A DNA stretch of 18,361 bases from RGIG8748 sp045578205 (GTDB lineage: Bacteria > Bacillota > Clostridia > UMGS1810): assembly GCA_045578205.1 (NCBI GenBank), contig JAZNJU010000191.1, positions 1-18,361 on the forward strand. The letters run 5' to 3'. The notes under the pieces were generated by a model. That model had not been told where the DNA came from, did no database searches, and saw only the letters and a program-made list of their open reading frames with translations. Each line of letters begins with the position of its first letter. Position 1 is the stretch's first letter. This document shows, one piece after another, positions 1-5,762 of the stretch. A program made the translations under genes and the position numbers.

Positions 1-2
1 AT

Positions 3-153
3 TGCGAGATGCGTAACTTGTTCCGACGAGGATGCAGTCGGCTCGAAAGCAAGTTATTCGCCCAAGGGCTCATAACCCTACAAGGCGGGTGAACCAAATT
101 TCGTCTCTCGCACAACAAAAAATGTCTTGGACAAAAGTCCAAGACATTTTTTT
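3..153 (+). ncRNA. Candidate structured RNA with tRNA-fMet-like elements, ending at an intrinsic terminator
   Basis: I see a foldable unit, not a recognised family. A perfect 7-bp helix closes it (3-9 with 106-112, TGCGAGA/TCTCGCA). Inside are a 7-bp helix 14-20/50-56 (TAACTTG/CAAGTTA) topped by CCGAC/GTCGG (23-27/37-41), and directly abutting it a 7-bp helix 57-63/87-93 (TTCGCCC/GGGTGAA, one G-U). The latter holds AGGG-CTCATAA-CCCT (65-79), which has the form of a tRNA-Met anticodon loop with CAT in the anticodon position. The unit is followed at once by a terminator hairpin with seven T. It is too long for a normal tRNA (110 nt), has no clear T-arm and no CCA. It could be a decayed or enlarged initiator-tRNA-like gene, or an unrelated structured RNA. 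The 5' boundary is uncertain because the window starts here. Confidence 0.3.
117..153. terminator. Bidirectional intrinsic terminator
   Basis: A perfect 16-bp inverted repeat (117-132 with 137-152) has a 4-nt AAAA loop, with a core of TGTCTTGGAC/GTCCAAGACA. The A-tract on one side and the seven T on the other allow termination in both directions. It sits exactly between two converging tRNA-like sequences, as expected for the end of both. Confidence 0.78.
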
Positions 154-207
154 GGGTGCAGGGGCCGGTATGAGGCGACGACCTCCGGGTTATGAGCTTT
201 GCGAGCC
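153..207 (-). pseudogene. tRNA-fMet-like 3' half, apparently a tRNA remnant
   Basis: Read on the minus strand, this matches the 3' half of bacterial initiator tRNA-Met: anticodon loop and stem GCTCATAACCCG, variable loop AGGTC, then GTCG, CCGGCCCC, GCA and a CCCA end at 153. The D-arm remnant GGCTCG also fits the expected distance (201-207). Defects: the T-loop reads CTCATA in place of TTCAAAT and is one base short, the 5' anticodon strand (CAAAG) does not pair with CCCGG, and no upstream strand can pair with the acceptor 3' strand CCCCTGC. It therefore cannot fold as a complete cloverleaf. I compare from memory with the E. coli initiator tRNA; a specialised RNA derived from a tRNA is the alternative. 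Confidence 0.45.
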
Positions 208-324
208 TTGTCCCGTTTTGGTCTGTTTGAGTCCAAAAAATCCTGTTATAACGCACTATTTACGCGACTTTTAAAATCCTCATCTGCGAAAGTCCCATAA
301 ACAAAAGACATCATTTTGGGGTAC

Positions 325-347
325 AATTGTCGTATGAATTGTCGTAT
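325..347. repeat. Tandem 12-bp direct repeat
   Basis: AATTGTCGTAT occurs at 325-335 and again at 337-347, a period of 12 bases. Two nearly in-phase copies could be a regulator site, but no promoter next to them is convincing. Confidence 0.5.
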
Positions 348-442
348 TAACAATTTTTAATATGTTTGCTTCCATTACTACATCACTAATCAAATATACC
401 TTTGCCAATGCAACATTTTTTAATACTTTTCATCCATTTGCC

Positions 443-478
443 AAAAAACACATCTTGATTTCACTCAAAATGTGTTTT
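443..478 (-). terminator. Weak candidate terminator hairpin
   Basis: On the minus strand, AAAACACAT (478-470) pairs with ATGTGTTTT (453-445). TTGA/TCAA adds four inner pairs across one C/A mismatch, and six T follow (448-443). The stem is AT-rich, so termination strength is doubtful. It could end a short transcript from the 716-811 reading frame. Confidence 0.35.
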
Positions 479-693
479 CAAATTCTACATTAATTTTTAA
501 AAGTTACGCATACTCATATTTAAACACCTTTTAACTATGTTAATTAATTATAAACGGTCACAAACGCACCTATAACAAGCCGTATCGCATTTTATTCTGT
601 TTAAGGTTAAATTACCTTCCAAAGATTATTAAAGGTCACAAAAGGTAAATTTTGATTAAGTACATACCCCCGGTATTTATGCGGGTTCCTTCG

Positions 694-711
694 ATTAGTT
701 AAAAAACTAAT
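694..711. repeat. Small AT-rich hairpin
   Basis: ATTAGTT (694-700) and AACTAAT (705-711) form a 7-bp stem with a 4-nt loop, followed on the plus strand by TTTT. It lies just downstream of the stop codon of the 716-811 reading frame. It is too AT-rich to call a terminator with confidence. Confidence 0.35.
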
Positions 712-715
712 TTTC

Positions 716-811
716 TTAAAATTTTTCAGAAGAACAGCTGACAACTACTAAAACAGGCGATATAATAACATCGTCATTCATACTGATACATTTGTCTTTA
801 GTGGTGTTCAC
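716..811 (-). CDS. Candidate 31-residue small protein
   Basis: A GTG-initiated frame encodes 31 residues starting MNTTKDK, with a hydrophobic core SPVLVVVSCSS and a short EKF tail. The call rests on its upstream signal AGAAAGGA, which lies 9 nt from the GTG, a good Shine-Dalgarno placement. An ATG one base out of frame is followed at once by TGA, so only the GTG frame is usable. The frame is short enough to occur by chance, and no family is recognised. The size and Cys/Ser-rich hydrophobic end would fit a small membrane-associated or modified peptide, but no modification enzyme is in the window. It lies downstream of the operon terminator, so it would need its own promoter; none is clear. Confidence 0.3.
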   Translation of the reverse strand: MNTTKDKCISMNDDVIISPVLVVVSCSSEKF

Positions 812-885
812 ATAGAATCATCCTTTCTGTTGTAATAACAAGATGACTATAGGGGGTACTTCTTTGGTAAGATTGCCCGCTTATA

Positions 886-927
886 GAAAAACAGCGACTT
901 TGATTTGTACGTCAAAGTCGCTGTTTT
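886..927 (-). terminator. Intrinsic terminator of the operon
   Basis: A perfect 16-bp stem (912-927 with 888-903, core CAGCGACTTTGA/TCAAAGTCGCTG) has an 8-nt loop and is followed on the minus strand by five T and a C. It lies 32 nt past the stop codon of the last oxidoreductase gene and is the strongest transcription end signal for the whole minus-strand cluster. T-runs on both sides suggest it may also block transcription entering from the left. Confidence 0.88.
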
Positions 928-959
928 CGTTACATAAATCTTTAACAAAATGAGTGCGT

Positions 960-1802
960 TTAAATTTCCACTTCCATGCCATCATTTTCAACAGATTTTA
1001 ATGCCGCATCACGCATTTTCATAATTCTTAATGTTTCAGCACCATCAAAAGGCACTACTCCTGTCTTAAAGAACTCTAAGATTTCTGCCATAAGAGTTGC
1101 AAAGAAGTCTGAAGAAAGCTCCTTGTATTCGGTCTTTCCCTCCTTGTCACAAACACTTATGGTGTAAGAGCTGTCCGGAGTATATACAAAGGATGCACGC
1201 ATACCGTCCGCAAATGTAAGGTTTGATATAACCTGTCTTCCCTGAACAGTAGATTTTACTGACTTGGGTTCAGATTTAACAAGTGTTGCTATGATTTCAA
1301 GGATATGAACGATATAGTTACCAAGATTTGAACCGCCGCCTGTTACTATAAGTCCGCCTGTGCAGTCGACATCCTTATACTCATCAGCATAGCGAAGAGC
1401 AGATGTAGAGAAGAACTTTGTGCCGTATTTTTCCGCCTCATCAAATATAGCCCTTGCGGTAGCATAATCAGGTGCAAAAGTCTTGTCTATGTAGGTGTTT
1501 TTTCCATGCTTAAGTACCGCTTTGGCATACTCAAGATGTTTTTCGGGGTTATCGGGAGAAAGTACAACTATGTAATCACTCTTTTCGCAAAGTTCGTCTA
1601 TTGTCTCACACTTCTGTGCTCCTGTAACTTTGCACCACTGGTCAGTATTTCTTCCGTCTACGGGAGAAACATATTCCTCCGCCCATGCATACGCAATCTC
1701 AAACTCATCTCCTGTTTTTTTGCATACATCCGCAATAAAACCCGGATAGCTGTTTGCATGCCATTCGCTGATATAATAATCTACAAATCCTATTTTTTTC
1801 AT
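960..1802 (-). CDS. Divergent Gfo/Idh/MocA-type oxidoreductase, last gene of the operon
   Basis: This is a 280-residue NAD(P)-dependent sugar dehydrogenase-like protein, shorter than the usual 330-380. The N-terminal Rossmann start is atypical: KKIGFVDYYISEWHANSYPG has no GxGxxG. The usual EKP motif is replaced by DKT (D106-K107-T108), keeping the lysine. H166 in GNYIVH may correspond to the catalytic-region histidine. A second part with beta-sheet character (about 175-255) follows. The start is taken at ATG 1802, 10 nt from GAAAGGA; an in-frame TTG at 1811 lies against that site and is rejected. It follows the TIM-barrel gene by 41 nt. Substrate is unknown; it may be a partner of the two canonical members upstream. 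Confidence 0.8.
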   Translation of the reverse strand: MKKIGFVDYYISEWHANSYPGFIADVCKKTGDEFEIAYAWAEEYVSPVDGRNTDQWCKVTGAQKCETIDELCEKSDYIVVLSPDNPEKHLEYAKAVLKHGKNTYIDKTFAPDYATARAIFDEAEKYGTKFFSTSALRYADEYKDVDCTGGLIVTGGGSNLGNYIVHILEIIATLVKSEPKSVKSTVQGRQVISNLTFADGMRASFVYTPDSSYTISVCDKEGKTEYKELSSDFFATLMAEILEFFKTGVVPFDGAETLRIMKMRDAALKSVENDGMEVEI

Positions 1803-1812
1803 AAAATCCAAT

Positions 1813-1819
1813 TCCTTTC
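1813..1819 (-). promoter_or_regulatory. Ribosome binding site fixing the start at 1802
   Basis: GAAAGGA is 10 nt before ATG 1802. The in-frame TTG at 1811 begins only one base after this site, so it cannot be served by it. Confidence 0.65.
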
Positions 1820-1843
1820 GTGACTTTTTAATATTGTCCTTGT

Positions 1844-2689
1844 TTATTTACCTATTTTGGAAATAAGAAAGTCCATTGCCTTTCCGATATCTGCCGCAGG
1901 GTCTTCCCCAACTTCTCTCTCTATGGTTAAAAATCCACGGTATCCGATTTCGTCGAGAGCCTTTAAGTAATTATCAAAATCTACATTTCCTTCGCCAAGT
2001 GGAAGCTCTATGTATGCATCACCCTGATTTGCTTCTTCATCGATTATTCTGTAAATAATCTCGGGATTGCTCTCACGGAGCTTTTTGCCATCCTTTGCGT
2101 GAGTGTGCACAATATAATCCTTTAAGGTATGTACACCTTTTACAGGGTCATCGCCCGTTACCATAACAAAGTTTGCGGGGTCGAAGTTTACCGCAACACC
2201 CTTGGAGCCTAAATCATCAAGAAACATTTTGAGTGTAGTTGCAATTTCAGGTCCCGTTTCAATGGCAAAGTGAGCATCCATTTCATCGGCATAGCGTGAA
2301 AGCTCAAAGCACGCCTCCTGCATGATTTTATACCGCTCATGGTTTTTATCATTTGGAACAACACCTATATGTGTTGTAACTATATTTGTTTCAAGCGCTT
2401 TTGCCAAATCGAGTATTCTTTTTGACTTCTCGATAAGTTCGGCATTAAGTTCACGGTTGCCAAAGCCTCTGCCCAAATCTCCGCAAAGTGCCGAGAAAAC
2501 AAGACCGTTTGACTTAACCATATCAAGAATTTCTTTTCTTTTGGTTGAGGTCATATTTTCGGGGGCAAACTCTCCGGACGTTGCATACATCTGAAGTCCT
2601 TTTGCACCCATTTGAGAAGCTTTTTGTATGGCATCCTTAGCGTCCATACGAAAAGAATCCAGCATTACGCCTATTGGAAATTTATACAT
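1844..2689 (-). CDS. Sugar phosphate isomerase/epimerase-family TIM barrel (xylose-isomerase-like)
   Basis: A 281-residue protein with the length and pattern of AP-endonuclease-2/xylose-isomerase-like TIM barrels. The expected metal ligands are visible: E144 in AIETG, D170 in NFDPAN, H195 and H197 in HTHAKDG, and E257 in TIERE. The family isomerises or epimerises keto sugars, and some members act as lyases on 3-keto glycosides, where they work with Gfo/Idh/MocA dehydrogenases. It lies between two such dehydrogenase genes, 16 nt after one and 41 nt before the other, so a shared sugar pathway is likely. The start is ATG 2689 with AGGAGG 7 nt upstream. No signal peptide, so cytoplasmic. The substrate cannot be read from sequence. 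Confidence 0.87.
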   Translation of the reverse strand: MYKFPIGVMLDSFRMDAKDAIQKASQMGAKGLQMYATSGEFAPENMTSTKRKEILDMVKSNGLVFSALCGDLGRGFGNRELNAELIEKSKRILDLAKALETNIVTTHIGVVPNDKNHERYKIMQEACFELSRYADEMDAHFAIETGPEIATTLKMFLDDLGSKGVAVNFDPANFVMVTGDDPVKGVHTLKDYIVHTHAKDGKKLRESNPEIIYRIIDEEANQGDAYIELPLGEGNVDFDNYLKALDEIGYRGFLTIEREVGEDPAADIGKAMDFLISKIGK

Positions 2690-2705
2690 ATATTTTCCTC
2701 CTGTA

Positions 2706-3716
2706 TCAGAGTTTGCTTTTTATTATCTCATCTGCTTTTACAGCCCATTTAAAACTTTCAAAAACATCATCTATTGTGGGTGAGCCTTCGGTTTTGCCCT
2801 CTATCATATCAATAAGTTCCTGAAGCTGATCGCCCGTAGGCTTTCTTTTGCAATTTACATTTATAGTCTCGTATGTTTTTTCGGGATACTTATAATATTC
2901 AATAAGGTCTCCTTCTTCCTGATTGGAAACACGGGACATCTGATAAACAATTCTTATTCTGCCCTTTGGCCCCACAAATTCCTTAAGATTGTCAGATGCC
3001 ATAGTATTACTCCATCCTGCCTCATAGTAAGCAACAGAACCGTCTGTAAGGCGAGCAGTCATAAGACCGTAGTTGTATCTTCCGTCGGGAACATCGGGTT
3101 CTGTTCTGAGACCTATACCGGAAACTTCTTTCAGCTCGGCACCCGTAAACCAACGCATAACATCTATATAGTGTACACCGCAATCGAGTATCGGCGAGGT
3201 TTCGCATATGAGGTTTAAGTACTTTTGCCAGTCCATTGTGTGATGGTTTTGTGCCATACGCATAACTATGGGACTGCCTATAAGTCCGTCTTGTATCATT
3301 TTGGCAACCTTCATATATGTTTTGTTATGACGAAGAATATAGCCTACAAGCACCTTGCATTCGGGATGTGCTTTTATAAGCTCTACAATCTCCCTGCCCT
3401 TTTCGATGTCCTCCGCTATGGGCTTTTCACAGATAACATGCTTGGAATTTGCAATGCATTCTTTGAGTATAGGAAGGTGAGTTGAAGGATAGGTAGATAT
3501 AATCACTATATCTACCTTATCCATAGCTACAACCTTTTTATAGTCTGTTTCATATACATTTGCATGATACCTGCTTGCGAAAGCCTTAGCACGCTCTATA
3601 TTCGTGTCGCAAACACATTCTAATGTAACATTCTCTTTTTCGCATATATCGTCAAGATGTGCTGCTCCCATACTTCCGCATCCGATAAGTGCTACTGAGT
3701 ATTTTTTAGATGACAT
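2706..3716 (-). CDS. Gfo/Idh/MocA-family NAD(P)-dependent oxidoreductase
   Basis: This 336-residue protein has the canonical family layout. An N-terminal Rossmann fold begins VALIGCGSMGAAHL, the EKP motif is E97-K98-P99, and the C-terminal alpha/beta domain carries the active-site pair D178 and H182 in DCGVHYID. Members oxidise or reduce hydroxyl groups of sugars, cyclitols or glycosides with NAD(P). The longer frame back to 3779 would overlap the end of the upstream gene by 47 nt; I reject it because AGAAGGA lies 7 nt before ATG 3716. The gap to the upstream gene is 16 nt. It is only distantly similar to the neighbouring family member, so the two are probably not recent duplicates and may act on different substrates or steps. 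Confidence 0.9.
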   Translation of the reverse strand: MSSKKYSVALIGCGSMGAAHLDDICEKENVTLECVCDTNIERAKAFASRYHANVYETDYKKVVAMDKVDIVIISTYPSTHLPILKECIANSKHVICEKPIAEDIEKGREIVELIKAHPECKVLVGYILRHNKTYMKVAKMIQDGLIGSPIVMRMAQNHHTMDWQKYLNLICETSPILDCGVHYIDVMRWFTGAELKEVSGIGLRTEPDVPDGRYNYGLMTARLTDGSVAYYEAGWSNTMASDNLKEFVGPKGRIRIVYQMSRVSNQEEGDLIEYYKYPEKTYETINVNCKRKPTGDQLQELIDMIEGKTEGSPTIDDVFESFKWAVKADEIIKSKL

Positions 3717-3723
3717 TAGTTGT

Positions 3724-3730
3724 TCCTTCT
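3724..3730 (-). promoter_or_regulatory. Ribosome binding site fixing the start at 3716
   Basis: AGAAGGA sits 7 nt before ATG 3716, in the short gap after the upstream stop codon (3733-3735). This supports the short form over an upstream in-frame start at 3779. Confidence 0.65.
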
Positions 3731-3732
3731 TC

Positions 3733-4782
3733 TTATAGTGTAATTTCCTTATGCTCCTCTGCAGAACGGTAAATTGCATCCATCATCTTAGCTGTTATAA
3801 TGTTTGTATCAATGTGTGAGGGAAGTTTTTCACCGGATTCTATACAATTTATAAAACTGTCGATTTCATTCTGGAACATATTGGGGATTTCAAAATCAAA
3901 GGTGGTTGCTGTAATCATACCGTTTTTGGTTGAGTAGAATGTAAAGTCCGCACCATACTGCAGACGCACACCACCCTTTGTACCGATAAAGTCTATGTAC
4001 ATTTCATTCACACCTATGTTCTGAGCCCATGCACCATTGAAGGTAATAACAGGACCCTCGGTACGAACCATACCTGTAACGCCTTCCTCTACATTGTAGA
4101 TACCATCCTTAACAGGAGGTCCTGCCCACATATCCTTGAACACATAACCATCGATGGGAGAGCCTAATTTGGAGAAGGTTTCACCTGTAGCAGAAAGCGG
4201 CTTTGGATCACCGCAGCAGTACATAACGATATCAAAGAAGTGTACACCCCAGTCAATCATAACACCGCCGCCTGCAATTTCCTTGGTTGTAAATGCACCG
4301 CCGAGGCCGGGGATACTTCTCTGACATCTGAAGCTTACATACACCTGATAAACCTCACCAAGCTCACCCTGATCTATAAGTTCCTTTAATTTATTTACAC
4401 CATTATTAAAACGGTTGCAAACACCTATGTTTAACACCTTGCCCGATTCATGCTGAGCCTTCTGCATTTCGAGAGCTTCGGAATATACTCTTGCCGCAGG
4501 CTTTTCGCACAATACATTTTTGCCTGCCTTGAGTGCTGCAATGGCAATCTCGGAATGAGCCTTATTTGGTGTGCAGACTGAAACTGCAACAATTTCGGGG
4601 TCATTTATAACCTCGTTATAATCCGTAACAGCGATACCGCATCCGTATTTTTCTACTGCTGCCTGCGCACGCTCGGGAATGATATCGCAAAAATACTTTA
4701 TTTCCGCCTTTTCGTTTGCCATGTATGCCGGAATGTGTGCATTATTTGCTATTGTACCGCAACCTATAATACCAATTTTCAT
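3733..4782 (-). CDS. Gfo/Idh/MocA-family NAD(P)-dependent oxidoreductase
   Basis: A 349-residue protein of normal family length. The Rossmann motif GIIGCGTIA is at residues 4-12, EKP is E93-K94-P95, and D177 and H181 (MIDWGVHFFD) form the expected active-site signature. The C-terminal half has the usual large beta-sheet domain. It is cytoplasmic by absence of a signal peptide. The start is ATG 4782, preceded by AAGGAGG at good spacing. It is the first gene after the AraC regulator (66-nt gap) and the first of four consecutive sugar-conversion genes. Some family members cleave glycosides through an NAD-dependent oxidation and elimination mechanism (for example GH109 alpha-N-acetylgalactosaminidases), which would fit beside a GH20 gene. 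The sequence alone does not tell a dehydrogenase from such a glycosidase. Confidence 0.91.
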   Translation of the reverse strand: MKIGIIGCGTIANNAHIPAYMANEKAEIKYFCDIIPERAQAAVEKYGCGIAVTDYNEVINDPEIVAVSVCTPNKAHSEIAIAALKAGKNVLCEKPAARVYSEALEMQKAQHESGKVLNIGVCNRFNNGVNKLKELIDQGELGEVYQVYVSFRCQRSIPGLGGAFTTKEIAGGGVMIDWGVHFFDIVMYCCGDPKPLSATGETFSKLGSPIDGYVFKDMWAGPPVKDGIYNVEEGVTGMVRTEGPVITFNGAWAQNIGVNEMYIDFIGTKGGVRLQYGADFTFYSTKNGMITATTFDFEIPNMFQNEIDSFINCIESGEKLPSHIDTNIITAKMMDAIYRSAEEHKEITL

Positions 4783-4848
4783 TTAAAATTCCTCCTTGAA
4801 TCTTATTTTGTACTTAAAACATATCAAAAACCATCAAACCGCACAAGA

Positions 4849-5745
4849 TTAATACCTGTCATTTATGGGTACAAAATTTGCTATAGTTTTTGTTTTGTAC
4901 TCCGTAGGTGTCATAGACATATGCTGTTTGAACACTCTGCGGAAGGTATGCGGACACGAAAAATTAAGTGTCTCTGCAATCTGCTCCACCGTAAGCTCAC
5001 TTGTCCGCAGAAGCTCCGAGGCATAGGCTATTTTCTTTTTTGTAATATACTCCTTTAATGTTATGCCCATTTTTTCTCGGAAAATATGCGAAAGATAGTA
5101 TTCGCTGTATGAAAGTGCCTTGGCAACCTCACCTAAATTTGTAATCTGCAAATATTCACGGTCAACAAACCTTAGCGTCTTGTACATAGCATAGTTTCCT
5201 GATTTTTTGCTGTGATTGATGTTATACACATAATTCTTATCCGAAAGAATTCGTGCCATTGTAATCAAAATCTGGGATATGTACTGATTTATCATGTCCA
5301 GGCTATAATCATCGTAGTTGTAGAATTCACGAATAAGAAATTCCGAAAGGGTTTTTACCGTACCGTTATCACTTACAGAAAAATACTCCTTGCTGCCACA
5401 GGCATCATAAAAGGTCTTTACGGCTTTGTTGCCGAGGTCGGGGATAAATCCAATGCATATGTAACGGAAATTGCGGTCACATGGCACTTCTATTTTGTGA
5501 GGAAGCCCGTTTTTTATAAAGTGTATTTGTCCTGCTTGGATTTTTATACGCTCTTCTCCTGATATAAAATCCGCACTGCCTGATATGGCATAGGTAATTT
5601 CATCGCACCACTGAGTATGGAGACTTATTTCACCTCCACGTATAACAGAAAGCTCCGACACCTGATAAAGCTCACCTATGTCTATTTTCATCTGTCCGTT
5701 TAGAAACATATTATCAAATTCGAAAAGGCGGTCGCCGTATTCCAT
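4849..5745 (-). CDS. AraC-family transcriptional regulator
   Basis: A 298-residue regulator. The N-terminal ~150 residues form a cupin-like sensor domain (SLHTQWCDEITYAISGSADF, then AGQIHFIKNGLPHKI), typical of sugar-sensing AraC proteins. The C-terminal ~100 residues carry two helix-turn-helix motifs: TNLGEVAKALSYSEYYLSHI, then TVEQIAETLNFSCPHTFRRV and the hallmark PTEYK. It probably activates this operon when a sugar from the target glycan binds the cupin. It lies between the GH20 and oxidoreductase genes, 17 nt after the GH20 stop. The start is ATG 5745, 8 nt from AGCGGAG; an in-frame GTG at 5754 overlaps that site and is rejected. The ligand is not predictable. Confidence 0.92.
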   Translation of the reverse strand: MEYGDRLFEFDNMFLNGQMKIDIGELYQVSELSVIRGGEISLHTQWCDEITYAISGSADFISGEERIKIQAGQIHFIKNGLPHKIEVPCDRNFRYICIGFIPDLGNKAVKTFYDACGSKEYFSVSDNGTVKTLSEFLIREFYNYDDYSLDMINQYISQILITMARILSDKNYVYNINHSKKSGNYAMYKTLRFVDREYLQITNLGEVAKALSYSEYYLSHIFREKMGITLKEYITKKKIAYASELLRTSELTVEQIAETLNFSCPHTFRRVFKQHMSMTPTEYKTKTIANFVPINDRY

Positions 5746-5753
5746 TTTTATCA

Positions 5754-5760
5754 CTCCGCT
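5754..5760 (-). promoter_or_regulatory. Ribosome binding site fixing the start at 5745
   Basis: AGCGGAG is 8 nt before ATG 5745. The upstream in-frame GTG (5754-5752) uses the last G of this site and so cannot be the start it serves. Confidence 0.6.
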
Positions 5761-5762
5761 TA

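Larger units (their letters stand above)
208..715. other. AT-rich stretch with no convincing gene
   Basis: No open frame here has a plausible ribosome binding site and coding character. What can be seen is small: a 12-bp tandem repeat (325-347), two AT-rich hairpins (445-478 and 694-711), and a TTACCTT/AAGGTAA inverted repeat (612-618/642-648). The base composition is clearly more AT-rich than in the operon to its right. Confidence 0.6.

Noticed and set aside
3..116. 5S rRNA, because of the closed-stem plus two-arm layout and about 110-nt length
   Set aside because: The conserved 5S loop sequences are absent and the hairpin loop is of tRNA-Met anticodon type.
32..274. 80-residue plus-strand frame at the left end
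   Set aside because: It runs through the structured RNA, the terminator palindrome and the tRNA-like fragment, has no ribosome binding site and no protein-like composition.
355..885. CRISPR array or insertion sequence ends in the gene-free area
   Set aside because: No regularly spaced repeats, no long terminal inverted repeats and no transposase fragment were found; repeats here are short and isolated.
3717..3779. Longer start (3779) for the second oxidoreductase
   Set aside because: It would overlap the upstream gene by 47 nt and add a stretch (MQFTVLQRS) unlike the family; a proper ribosome binding site serves ATG 3716.
4783..4848. Possible internal promoter between the AraC and oxidoreductase genes (TTGTGC, 17 nt, TATGTT)
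   Set aside because: The match to consensus is weak (3/6 and 4/6) in an AT-rich gap that is short enough for operon read-through.
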